Origin: JAHRVQ01 sp029941905
GTDB taxonomy: Bacteria; Pseudomonadota; Gammaproteobacteria; Pseudomonadales; Azotimanducaceae
NCBI GenBank assembly: GCA_029941905.1
Contig: JAPYTQ010000026.1
Coordinates: 9,574-73,573 of the forward strand
Length of the DNA stretch: 64,000 nt
Reading direction: 5' to 3'
Shown: positions 17,252 through 24,807 of the stretch, piece by piece
How the letters are laid out: every line of letters begins with the position of its first letter
How positions within the stretch are numbered: the first letter of the stretch is position 1
Program-made: the position numbers and the translations under genes
Notes under the pieces: model-generated
Seen by the model: the letters and a program-made list of their open reading frames with translations, nothing else
Told to the model about the DNA's origin: nothing
Database searches by the model: none

Positions 17252-18151
17252 TTAGAATTCTGATAATTCGGTTACGGCTTCACTGGATGAACGTGCCTTG
17301 ACATGGATCGGCGCAAAGGGTTCTGTCTGGACAATTTCAAGCAGTTGCTCCTTAATTAACTCCATCAGGGCGAGGAAGGTGACGATGACACCTGAGCGAC
17401 CTTCTTCAATAACGAACAAAGCAATGAAGGGGACAAACTGGTCACCTGCCTGCTGGACCTGGTCCAGTATGCTCGACATGCGTTCACGGGTAGAAAGGGG
17501 TTCCAGTTCCACTTTATGACTGGAGTAGGTGTCCGCCCGCTTCAGTACTTTTGACAACACCAGTAACATCTCCTGTAGCTGTACATCAGGGAACGGCTTT
17601 TCTTTTTCGATGGATGGCGCGTCCGCGGAGGCGACCCAGTAGTCACGATGCATTCTATGCAGACCATCAATATCCATAGCGGCTTGCTTGAATCGTTCGT
17701 ACTCCTGCAATCGGCGAATCAACTCAGCCCTTGGATCGTCTTCGTCGTCCTCTTCTTCTGTTTGCCGGGGTAAAAGCATGCGGGATTTTATTTCTGCAAG
17801 CACTGCAGCCATCACCAGGTATTCTGCTGCCAGTTCCAGCTGAATGTCCTTCATAAAATCTATGTAGTTCATGTACTGCTTGGTGATTTCTGCAACCTTG
17901 ATATTCAGGATATCGAGGTTCTGGCGTTTAATCAGGTACAGCAACAGATCCAACGGACCTTCAAAAGCCTCCAGGATGACCTCAAGTGCATCAGGAGGTA
18001 TGTACAGGTCCAGGGGCAATTGAGACATTGGACGACCTTCAATGACCGCAAATGGCATTTCTGCCTGACGAGCACCTTCCGCAAACTGGCGTTCGCCAAC
18101 AGATTTTTCTTGGCTCTCGCTATGGCTCTTATTATCGTCGTCGTGTTCCAC
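17252..18151 (-). CDS. scpA: Segregation and condensation protein A (kleisin)
   Basis: 299 residues. Conserved core: FEGPLDLLLYLIKRQNLDIL, KVAEITKQYMNYI and LAAEYLVMAAVLAEIKSRML, with a C-terminal winged helix that binds SMC. The N-terminal 45 residues are polar and unconserved. The start is GTG at 18151, overlapping the trpS stop codon by one base (TAGTG), which suggests translational coupling in a trpS-scpA-scpB-rluB operon. Confidence 0.93.
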   Translation of the reverse strand: MEHDDDNKSHSESQEKSVGERQFAEGARQAEMPFAVIEGRPMSQLPLDLYIPPDALEVILEAFEGPLDLLLYLIKRQNLDILNIKVAEITKQYMNYIDFMKDIQLELAAEYLVMAAVLAEIKSRMLLPRQTEEEDDEDDPRAELIRRLQEYERFKQAAMDIDGLHRMHRDYWVASADAPSIEKEKPFPDVQLQEMLLVLSKVLKRADTYSSHKVELEPLSTRERMSSILDQVQQAGDQFVPFIALFVIEEGRSGVIVTFLALMELIKEQLLEIVQTEPFAPIHVKARSSSEAVTELSEF

Positions 18152-19365
18152 TAGCGGTAATTTAACCCCATGGCCTGACGCACATCTTCGAGTGTCGCTT
18201 TTGCGATAATTCGCGCCTTCTCATTCCCCTCTGCGATGATAGACTTCACCAGGTCAGGGTTATCCTCGTATTGCCTGGCTCGTTCATGCATGGGCTGTTG
18301 CTCTTCAAGAATTGAGTCAATCAATGGTTTTTTACAATCGACGCAACCTATCGCGGCTGTCTTGCAGCCGTTGACGATCCATTCCCTGGTGTCATCGGCA
18401 GTGTAGATATCGTGCAGTTTAAATACAGGACACTTTTCAGGGTCTCCCGGGTCCGTTCTCCTGACCCGGGCGGGATCGGTCTTCATGGTCAACACCTTCT
18501 TCTCAACCGATTCAGGTTCTTCCCTTAATGCAATCGTGTTGCCGTAGGATTTAGACATCTTATTACCATCCAGGCCCGGCATAACCGAAGCATCTGTCAA
18601 CAATGCCTGGGGTTCAGGCAAAATGATTTTACCCCCGCCTTCCAGATAGCCGAACAATCGATCCCGATCCCCAAGGGAAATGTTCTGTTGTTCCTGTAAC
18701 ATGGCCTGGGCTTTTTCGAGGGATTCCTGCTTACCCTTCTCCAGGAAATCCTTGCGCATCTGGCGATACATTTTGGAGTTTTTACGACCCAGTTTCTTAA
18801 TCGCGTCCTCCGCAATATCAGCAAAACCCGAATCCCGACCGTAGATGTGGTTAAATCGCCGGGCAATTTCACGGGTTATTTCGACGTGGGGTACCTGGTC
18901 CGCCCCAACCGGTACATGACCTGCCTTGTAGATGAGAATGTCGGCACTTTGCAACACCGGATAACCCAAAAAACCATAGGTCGACAGATCTCTTTCATTC
19001 AGTTTCGCCTGTTGATCTTTGTAGCTCGGCACCCGCTCCAACCAGCCCAAAGGGGTGATCATCGACATTAATAAATGCAGTTCTGCATGTTCTGGTACTC
19101 TGGACTGAATAAAAAGAGTGGCGGAACCCGGATTAACACCCGCGGCTAACCAGTCGATGACCATTGACCAGACATTGTCTTCAATTATCTCGGGTTCATT
19201 ATAATGCGTCGTCAGTGCATGCCAGTCAGCGACGAAAAACATACAGTCGAATTCATGCTGGAGCTGAATCCAGTTCTTCAGGACTCCATGATAGTGACCC
19301 AAATGTAATTGTCCCGTCGGCCGCATGCCGGACAGGACACGTTTTTGTGCTTCGAGCAAACTCAA
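18151..19365 (-). CDS. trpS: Tryptophanyl-tRNA synthetase
   Basis: 404 residues. Class I signatures: the HIGH equivalent in SGMRPTGQLHLGHYHGV and the KMSKS loop in GNKMSKSYGNTI. The length fits the longer bacterial TrpRS form, with an insertion (residues about 220-250) before the KMSKS loop. The start is TTG at 19365 with AGGTG about 7 nt upstream. It heads the trpS-scpAB-rluB cluster. Confidence 0.95.
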   Translation of the reverse strand: MSLLEAQKRVLSGMRPTGQLHLGHYHGVLKNWIQLQHEFDCMFFVADWHALTTHYNEPEIIEDNVWSMVIDWLAAGVNPGSATLFIQSRVPEHAELHLLMSMITPLGWLERVPSYKDQQAKLNERDLSTYGFLGYPVLQSADILIYKAGHVPVGADQVPHVEITREIARRFNHIYGRDSGFADIAEDAIKKLGRKNSKMYRQMRKDFLEKGKQESLEKAQAMLQEQQNISLGDRDRLFGYLEGGGKIILPEPQALLTDASVMPGLDGNKMSKSYGNTIALREEPESVEKKVLTMKTDPARVRRTDPGDPEKCPVFKLHDIYTADDTREWIVNGCKTAAIGCVDCKKPLIDSILEEQQPMHERARQYEDNPDLVKSIIAEGNEKARIIAKATLEDVRQAMGLNYR

Positions 19366-19491
19366 GATATCACCTGATAAGTATTGTAAGTATTTTTAGT
19401 GCTAACAGTGGGCAAATGTTATATGGAAGGCAATTTTGTCGTCATTATATATGAAGGGCAGCTTGCAACCAATCAAGCTGTTTTGCCTTTC

Positions 19492-20118
19492 CTACGCGGC
19501 ACCGAATAATTCAAGGTCACCACGACCCTCTCGAACAACAAGGGGAACGGCCTCCTCAAGATTGACAACGCTGGTGACTTCCAGGCCACAGAAACCGCCG
19601 TCAACTACCAGGTCAACCTGATGCTCCAATAATTCCCGTATTTCCACCGGATCCGTCAGCGGGTACTCCTCCCCGGGTAATATCAGGGTTGTACTCATAA
19701 TCGGTTCAGCCAGCTCGTCAAGCAGGGCCCGGCAGATATTGTTATCAGGTACCCGCAAGCCAATGGTTTTGCGTTTGGGATGCACCAGTCGTCGTGGAAC
19801 TTCCCGGGTAGCCTGCAAAAGAAAGGTATAGGGACCCGGCGTTGCGGACTTTAACAGCCGATAAGCACTATTATTGACCTTTGCGTAGATACCCAGGTCT
19901 GACAAATCCCGGCAGATAAGGCTCAGATTGTGATCGTCGGATAATCTTCGTATATGGCGAATGCGTTCCAATGCCCCCTTATCACCGATATGGCATCCCA
20001 GGGCATAGGAAGAATCAGTGGGGTACACAACAACACCACCCTTGCGGATGATATCTACCGCCTGCCGAATCAATCGACTCTGTGGATTATCAGGGTGAAT
20101 GCGAAAAAACTGGCTCAT
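19492..20118 (-). CDS. yciO: Sua5/YciO/YrdC-family protein (L-threonylcarbamoyladenylate synthase type)
   Basis: 208 residues from the ATG at 20118 (MSQFFRIHPDNPQSRLI), which matches YciO N-termini; an upstream in-frame start would add 39 residues lacking the family pattern. The YrdC fold is seen in GGVVVYPTDSSYALGCH, DHNLSLICRDLSDL, PGPYTFLLQAT and KTIGLRVPDN. True TsaC enzymes make threonylcarbamoyl-AMP for t6A; the role of YciO is less clear. The location upstream of trpS is conserved. Confidence 0.88.
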   Translation of the reverse strand: MSQFFRIHPDNPQSRLIRQAVDIIRKGGVVVYPTDSSYALGCHIGDKGALERIRHIRRLSDDHNLSLICRDLSDLGIYAKVNNSAYRLLKSATPGPYTFLLQATREVPRRLVHPKRKTIGLRVPDNNICRALLDELAEPIMSTTLILPGEEYPLTDPVEIRELLEHQVDLVVDGGFCGLEVTSVVNLEEAVPLVVREGRGDLELFGAA

Positions 20119-20336
20119 AATTGGCCCGGTCCAAGAAAGCGGGCATTCTATCAGGCTCTTGGCGAAGTTTCCTTTGATCGCAAGGCCAGGTGGAAATTGT
20201 CGGTCGTCCGCCACAGAAACACATTGCAAATCCAACCGTGCCGCAGGTCCGTTTTTTCAGGACCGAACTAATTGAACCTGGATTTTGGCGTGTGACGCCC
20301 TGTACTGCTAACATGAGCCTGTAATCAGCACTCTTT

Positions 20337-20387
20337 CAACACAAGTTTGCAACACAAGTTTGCAACACAAGGTTTCAACACAAGCCC
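20337..20387 (+). repeat. 13-bp tandem repeat ending at the yciB start codon
   Basis: Units 'caacacaagtttg' at 20337-20349 and 20350-20362, 'caacacaaggttt' at 20363-20375 and 'caacacaagccc' at 20376-20387 run directly into the ATG at 20388. The repeat replaces the normal ribosome-binding region; only CAAGG in the third unit resembles a Shine-Dalgarno sequence, and it is about 15 nt away. Confidence 0.85.
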
Positions 20388-20969
20388 ATGAAACAGTTTG
20401 TAGAATTCATCCCTGTTGCCATTTTTGTCGCCGTCTACTTCGGGGCCGGTAGGGACATATTTATCAGCACTGCGGCGCTGATGGCCGCAATGTTGCTGCA
20501 AGTGATGTTTGAATTCGCGACGACCAAAACCGTCGCGAAGCGGACCTTGTACATCTTTGGGATCGTTATCGTTCTTGGCAGCCTGACCCTGGTATTCCGC
20601 AACGAGGCATTTATTCTATGGAAACCGACCATCGTTAACTGGGTATTTTGTCTTGGCCTGCTGGCGAATCAGCTGCTCGGTAAAGACAATATCCTGAAGA
20701 AAATTCTCGGCGAACAGTTAAATCTCCCGGACCAGGTCTGGAAGACGCTCACACTTGGCTGGAGCGCCGGTTTTTTTCTGGCTGGTGCGTTGAACCTTGT
20801 CGTTGCCCATTATTTCAGCCTTGATTTTTGGGTCAGCTACAAACTCATCGGTGGATTCGGGCTTACCCTCTCCTACATTATAGTTACGGTGATTTATCTA
20901 TCCACAGGGGGATTTCTTGAGGATTCGGATTCCAGCTCCGATTCTGTCGACATTAATAACCCAAACTAA
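20388..20969 (+). CDS. yciB: Inner-membrane septation protein A / YciB
   Basis: 193 residues with five hydrophobic helices. It starts MKQFVEFIPVAIFVAVYFG and contains FILWKPTIVNWVFCLGLL and DFWVSYKLIGGFGLT, all typical of the YciB/IspZ family. YciB is an inner-membrane protein connected with cell division and envelope integrity. It is followed 49 bp later by yciI, the conserved yciB-yciI pair. Confidence 0.93.
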   Translation: MKQFVEFIPVAIFVAVYFGAGRDIFISTAALMAAMLLQVMFEFATTKTVAKRTLYIFGIVIVLGSLTLVFRNEAFILWKPTIVNWVFCLGLLANQLLGKDNILKKILGEQLNLPDQVWKTLTLGWSAGFFLAGALNLVVAHYFSLDFWVSYKLIGGFGLTLSYIIVTVIYLSTGGFLEDSDSSSDSVDINNPN

Positions 20970-21018
20970 CAGCCCACATTGGCTTTTCCCCAAGCCCTCA
21001 TTAATATTAAGGAACTTC

Positions 21019-21318
21019 ATGCTCTACGCGATTATTTCCCAGGACATCGAGAACAGCCTCTCGCTGCGAATGCAGACTCGACCCGATCATGTTGATCGAT
21101 TGGAAGCCCTGAAACGGCAAGGTCGACTCATTCTCGCTGGCCCGCATCCCAATATTGATAATGACGATCCCGGGGAAGCTGGATTTAGCGGCAGCCTGGT
21201 CGTTGCCGAGTTTAATTCCCTGTCTGATGCCGAGGAATGGGCAAATACTGACCCCTACAAAACCGCCGGTGTCTACGCCTCTGTAACAGTCAAACCCTTC
21301 AAACTGGTGCTGCCGTGA
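21019..21318 (+). CDS. yciI: YciI-like protein
   Basis: 99 residues from the ATG at 21019, with AAGGAA 4 nt upstream. It shows the ferredoxin-like alpha/beta fold of YciI: MLYAIISQDIENSLSLRM, RPDHVDRLEALKRQGRLIL with the conserved His/Asp pair, and a final PYKTAGVYASVTVKPFK. Biochemical function in this family is not settled. Its stop overlaps the GTG start of the next gene (GTGA). Confidence 0.92.
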   Translation: MLYAIISQDIENSLSLRMQTRPDHVDRLEALKRQGRLILAGPHPNIDNDDPGEAGFSGSLVVAEFNSLSDAEEWANTDPYKTAGVYASVTVKPFKLVLP

Positions 21319-21589
21319 GCCGTTTTTATAAAACAGCCCTGAGCCGCGCTTATAAAACAGCCCTGAGCCGNNNNNNNNNNNNNNNNNNNNNNNNNNNNNN
21401 NNNNNNNNNNNNNNNNNNNNNNNNNNNNNNNNNNNNNNNNNNNNNNNNNNNNNNNNNNNNNNNNNNNNNNTGAGCCGTTTTTATAAAACAGCCCTGAGCC
21501 GCGCTTATAAAACAGCCCTGAGCCGCGCTTATAAAACAGCCCTGAGCCGCGCTTATAAAACAGCCCTGAGCCGCGTTTATAAAACAGCA
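21315..21589 (+). repeat. 24-bp coding minisatellite at the start of the SH3 protein gene
   Basis: Units start at 21315 (GTG version), 21339 and 21363 before the assembly gap, and at 21470, 21494, 21518, 21542 and 21566 after it. Each is (C/G)TG-AGC-CGC-GCT-TAT-AAA-ACA-GCC or a close variant with TTT or GTT as fourth codon. The unit is the start codon plus seven codons, repeated with CTG in place of the start. Copy number in the genome is unknown. Confidence 0.93.
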
Positions 21590-22258
21590 TTTCTTTTGGC
21601 TTGTGTTTTTAGTCCGGTAAGTTCGTTTGCTGCAGAACCCTCTCTGCCGGACAAGGTCTATGTACGTGACACGTTGTATGTGCCTTTGAGGGGAGGTCAA
21701 TCCAATGAGTATCGAATACTACACCAGGGTATTCGCAGTGGCACAAGTCTGGAACGATTGGAAATCAACAAAGAATCAGGGTTTAGCCGGGTGCGGTTGA
21801 GTGACGGGAAGGAGGGCTGGATGCAAAGCCAATATCTGGTGATTGAACCCATTGCCCGGGATCAGTTAATAGTTATCAGTGAAAAACACTCCCAACTGGA
21901 GTCCAAGTACCAGCAAGTGCTGCTTCGCATACAGGAGCAGGACGAACTCCAGGATTCGTCAACCGCTCAAATCCAGGACCTGGATTCTGAGAACAGACAG
22001 CTGAGGGAAGACCTGATAGAAATTAAACAACTAGCCGCAGACACGATTGCTATCAATGACATGAACCAGCAATTACAGGCGGAGCGAGACCAGCTCCAGC
22101 AGGAGATTGACGATCTTGCCACGAGTGTTGGTGAATTCAAGGACTCATCTGACCAGGATTGGTTCTTACGCGGCGCAGGCACAATTCTGCTGGGCTTGTT
22201 CATCGGATTTCTGGCTTCGCGTGGGTTTTACAACAGCCGTCGCAGTGAATGGAGTTAA
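21315..22258 (+). CDS. Exported SH3-domain / coiled-coil protein (TIGR04211-type) with N-terminal octapeptide repeats
   Basis: The conserved part is a signal-peptide core (AFLLACVFSPVSSFAAEP), a bacterial SH3 domain (KVYVRDTLYVPLRGGQSNEY), a long coiled coil (about 21880-22130) and a C-terminal membrane helix (GTILLGLFIGFLASRG). This resembles YgiM-type periplasmic proteins; function is unknown. The only suitable start is GTG at 21315, overlapping the yciI stop. From there the frame reads through tandem octapeptides (consensus LSRAYKTA) directly into the signal core. The span is not a multiple of three because the 100-N gap inside it is a placeholder. If the upstream part is not translated, a TTG at 21596 would be the only near alternative. 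Confidence 0.75.
21371..21470. other. Assembly gap (100 N) inside the 24-bp repeat
   Basis: Exactly 100 N, the conventional placeholder for unknown length. The flanking repeat phase does not fit a 100-bp gap (unit starts 21363 and 21470 differ by 107, not a multiple of 24), so the true length is different. Confidence 0.97.
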
Positions 22259-22270
22259 CAGAATAAATCC

Positions 22271-23035
22271 ATGGCCACAAAACTCAGCGTCAACCTGAAC
22301 AAGATCGCTCTACTGCGCAACTCGCGAGATACCGTGATCCCCAGTGTTGTGGAGGCTGCCAGGACTGTGATTGCCGCAGGCGCACAGGGCATCACAGTAC
22401 ACCCACGACCAGATATGCGTCATATTCGCCCGGATGACGTCCGGGATCTGGCAGAGTTACTGGCACGGCAGGCGTATCGTGAAATCGAGTTCAACATCGA
22501 GGGCAATCCTTATGCTGAAGCAGAGGCCAATGGGTATCCGGGCTTTTTACAGCTCGTCGAAGAGACAAAGCCAGACCAGGCAACGCTTGTACCTGATGAT
22601 CCAAATCAACTGACATCTGATCATGGCTGGGATCTTAGTGGTGAATCCAACAATCTGAAAGTGATCGTTGATCAATTACATGAACAGAAAATTCGCGTCA
22701 GCCTGTTTATGGATCCCGAGGCCGAGCAGATCAGGCGCTGTGCCTACCTGGGCGCTGATCGGCTTGAGTTTTTTACCGGGCCCTACGCCGATGCCTACCC
22801 AAACCACGGCGACACGCTGCTGCCATTTATCGAGACAGCCCAAATTGCAGGTGAACTTGGTCTCGGAATTAATGCCGGGCATGACCTGAACCTCGACAAT
22901 CTGGCAACGTTTTGCAGCCAGGTCCCGAATGTAGCAGAGGTTTCAATCGGCCATGGGATTATCACCGATGCCTTGTGGATGGGGCTTTCAACCACTGTGC
23001 AAAAATACTGCGCCATTCTGAATGAGATTCAATAA
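22271..23035 (+). CDS. pdxJ: Pyridoxine 5'-phosphate synthase
   Basis: 254 residues, a TIM barrel. Motifs: LSVNLNKIALLRNSR, GAQGITVHPRPDMRHIRPDD (with the catalytic Arg/His set), EFNIEGNP, TLVPDDPNQLTSDHGWDL, and the C-terminal phosphate loop VSIGHGIITDALWMGL. It condenses 1-deoxyxylulose 5-phosphate with 3-amino-2-oxopropyl phosphate to form pyridoxine 5'-phosphate. The N-terminus reads LNKIALLRNSR where many PdxJ proteins have 'VNVDHVATLRQAR'; this fits a divergent but complete member. Confidence 0.95.
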   Translation: MATKLSVNLNKIALLRNSRDTVIPSVVEAARTVIAAGAQGITVHPRPDMRHIRPDDVRDLAELLARQAYREIEFNIEGNPYAEAEANGYPGFLQLVEETKPDQATLVPDDPNQLTSDHGWDLSGESNNLKVIVDQLHEQKIRVSLFMDPEAEQIRRCAYLGADRLEFFTGPYADAYPNHGDTLLPFIETAQIAGELGLGINAGHDLNLDNLATFCSQVPNVAEVSIGHGIITDALWMGLSTTVQKYCAILNEIQ

Positions 23036-23100
23036 CTCGCAACTCTTTCATTCTATGCGTATTATCCACTCACATTTTATTTACCTGTAGTACAAGCATC

Positions 23101-23529
23101 ATGAATCCAATTGTCAAAAAATCGGTTATCAGCCTCGTCATCGCCGTGATCACCTTCCTTATTCTTCGTGGGATTGAATCATCCAGTTTTCAAATACCCT
23201 CCACAGGCCAGGATTTTGCCGCGTTAGGCGTCATTTTTCTGGCTATCCTGAGCGGCTCCCTGCTCTCAGGTGGTTCGTCTGCCCGCTCATCTTCTGTTTC
23301 AATGTCCGGCGCAGCATCCTCAGATGACGTCGAAACGGGCACAGTGAAGTGGTTCAATGTAAAAAAGGGATATGGTTTTATCACCCGGGATAAGGGTGAT
23401 GATGTTTTTGTTCATTACCGAAATATTCTGGGTAATGGTCGGCGTGCCGTATCTGAGGGACAAAGAGTCCAGTTCATCGTTATCGATGGTGACAAGGGTC
23501 TTCAGGCCGATGAGGTTGAGACGGTATAG
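23101..23529 (+). CDS. Membrane-anchored cold-shock-domain protein
   Basis: 142 residues. Two hydrophobic segments (about 8-23 and 41-55) and a Ser-rich linker precede a complete cold-shock domain from residue 78: GTVKWFNVKKGYGFI holds RNP1 (KGYGFI, 89-94) and VFVHY is RNP2 (102-106). Single-stranded nucleic-acid binding is expected for the domain, here probably held at the cytoplasmic face of the inner membrane. Ordinary Csp proteins are about 70 residues without membrane segments. It stands between pdxJ and an unknown gene. Confidence 0.88.
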   Translation: MNPIVKKSVISLVIAVITFLILRGIESSSFQIPSTGQDFAALGVIFLAILSGSLLSGGSSARSSSVSMSGAASSDDVETGTVKWFNVKKGYGFITRDKGDDVFVHYRNILGNGRRAVSEGQRVQFIVIDGDKGLQADEVETV

Positions 23530-23577
23530 CCAGGACTTCTCACCATCGGCCAATGTTTTTCAATAGAGCCAAAATAA

Positions 23578-24000
23578 ATGCACCAGATTATTTTTTTGGG
23601 CGCGGCTGACAGCATCGAGACCATGCCGATCGACGAAAACCCATCGGAATCCTATCCATGTATGTCCAGTCAGCAATTCCATCGAGAAGCACGAGCACAG
23701 TTATACGCTCTGGTAACGGGCGAATTTGTCGATGAAGCAGGCCAATTGGAATATCTTGATCGAATCCTCTCGGACGAAGGCCCCTATATTTACCAGTTGG
23801 ATATGATCCTCAAGGAATCCCTGGCACGATTGGATGAAGACCAGGTGGAGAACCTGGCCCAAATCTGGGCGGAATGTAAAGAAATCGAAATCATGGATCT
23901 TGTTGCCACTGACCTGCACGACTTCATGTTTCAGTTGATCCACTTTTGCCAGATAGCATGCAATGACGATCTCGGCGTCTATATCTATTCAGATGACTAG
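23578..24000 (+). CDS. Protein of unknown function (140 residues)
   Basis: I do not recognise this protein. It is acidic and helical by eye, with no signal peptide or membrane helix and a few scattered cysteines. The start is unsure: the ATG at 23578 has no clear ribosome-binding site, and ATGs at 23623 and 23662 (MSSQQFHREARAQL) are alternatives; the region after 23662 looks the most protein-like. Its end overlaps the start of the Sui1 gene, suggesting coupled translation. The frame is intact, so it is probably a real gene. Confidence 0.65.
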   Translation: MHQIIFLGAADSIETMPIDENPSESYPCMSSQQFHREARAQLYALVTGEFVDEAGQLEYLDRILSDEGPYIYQLDMILKESLARLDEDQVENLAQIWAECKEIEIMDLVATDLHDFMFQLIHFCQIACNDDLGVYIYSDD

Positions 24001-24346
24001 TAAAAGACGGATTGTATATACAACTGATCAGGGCCGCGTTTGTCCTGTTTGCTCTCACGCCATCAAACACTGCGTCTGTCGATCAGGGACTTCTGCATCC
24101 TCTGCTGATGGCACGGTGCGACTGCAAAGACAAGTTAAGGGCCGGGCAGGCAAACCCGTTGTTATTATCTCAGGGCTTAACCTTGCTCCTGATGAACTAA
24201 AGAAACTTGCCAGAAAACTCAAATCAAAGTGCGGAGTTGGCGGCAGTATCGAGAACAGCAATATTCTTATCCAGGGCGACAAAAGGGATGTTATCAAGCC
24301 AGAACTGGAATCACTGGGTTACACCGTGAAACTGAGCGGAGGGTAA
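23993..24346 (+). CDS. yciH: Sui1/eIF1-family translation factor homologue
   Basis: 117 residues from the ATG at 23993, which overlaps the previous stop by 8 bp. A Cys-rich N-terminal segment (CPVCSHAIKHCVC) precedes the Sui1 domain: VVIISGLNLAPDELKKLARK, LKSKCGVGGSIENSNILIQG and KPELESLGYTVK. Bacterial YciH resembles eukaryotic eIF1 and influences start-codon selection in vitro; its cellular role is unclear. No Shine-Dalgarno is seen, in line with translational coupling. Confidence 0.9.
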   Translation: MTSKRRIVYTTDQGRVCPVCSHAIKHCVCRSGTSASSADGTVRLQRQVKGRAGKPVVIISGLNLAPDELKKLARKLKSKCGVGGSIENSNILIQGDKRDVIKPELESLGYTVKLSGG

Positions 24347-24402
24347 ATGAATGCACCATGGGCTAACTAACCTTGATTGGGTTAAAACCAACACTGGAAT
24401 CC

Positions 24403-24538
24403 GCTACGAGTACGGTATGGCTTTATCTGGACTCGTAACGCACATCCTTGTGCACTCAAGTTTTGCATCCCTGACTCGGCGTCCCGACTAGGCGTCCCCC
24501 ACCAAACAGTCCTGATAAAGCCATACCGCACTCTTCGC
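24403..24538. repeat. Inverted-repeat element with 25-bp arms
   Basis: Arms 24403-24427 and 24514-24538 are complementary at 22 of 25 positions, with a perfect inner core CGGTATGGCTTTATC. The 86-nt loop contains 'gactcggcgtcccgactaggcgtccccc', i.e. a GGCGTCCC motif twice, also found near nth/argG and argG/pyrC. No target duplication is obvious. Confidence 0.7.
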
Positions 24539-24616
24539 TGCCACTAGCAGGTTTCTTACGACAACAGGGGCCTGAAACAACACCAAAGGACCGCAGATCA
24601 AAATTAACTGAAGAAG

Positions 24617-24730
24617 TCAGGCAGCTTCAACCTGGTAATCCGGAAATAGAATCACTGCAGGGTGGACCTTCAGCGCCCTGGCCAATACCAACGCACGATC
24701 TCGTCCAATATTTTTAGCGTTGGTTTCCAT
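24617..24730 (-). pseudogene. C-terminal remnant of an XRE-type helix-turn-helix regulator
   Basis: The 37-codon frame reads METNAKNIGRDRALVLARAL and then KVHPAVILFPDY. This looks like the last part of a lambda-repressor-like HTH domain, where 'SRxETGxRN...ALxLAxAL.V' is typical. The recognition helix and everything before it are missing upstream, so it is most likely a decayed gene. The initiating ATG may be fortuitous. Confidence 0.4.
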
Positions 24731-24807
24731 ACTACACAGTCACAACTTCCAGGCAGAGCATAGTCGTGTATTATCACGAGCCACACCCGTGAAAAAGCAG
24801 AGAATAA

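Larger units (their letters stand above)
24347..24807. other. 461-bp region without an intact gene
   Basis: It holds a long imperfect inverted repeat (24403-24538), a two-fold GGCGTCCC motif inside its loop, and the 3' remnant of an XRE-type regulator on the minus strand (24617-24730). The last 60 bp precede sseA and end with AGAG upstream of its ATG. I see no other coding signal. Confidence 0.7.

Noticed and set aside
21315..21589. Possible CRISPR array in the 24-bp repeat block
   Set aside because: Units are directly adjacent with no spacers, encode an in-frame octapeptide and have no cas genes nearby; it is a tandem minisatellite.
21300..21700. Antisense frames through the 24-bp repeat (Gly-Cys-Phe-Ile type repeats)
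   Set aside because: They arise from the repeat itself, have no conserved part, and lie opposite a gene with a recognisable signal peptide and SH3 domain.
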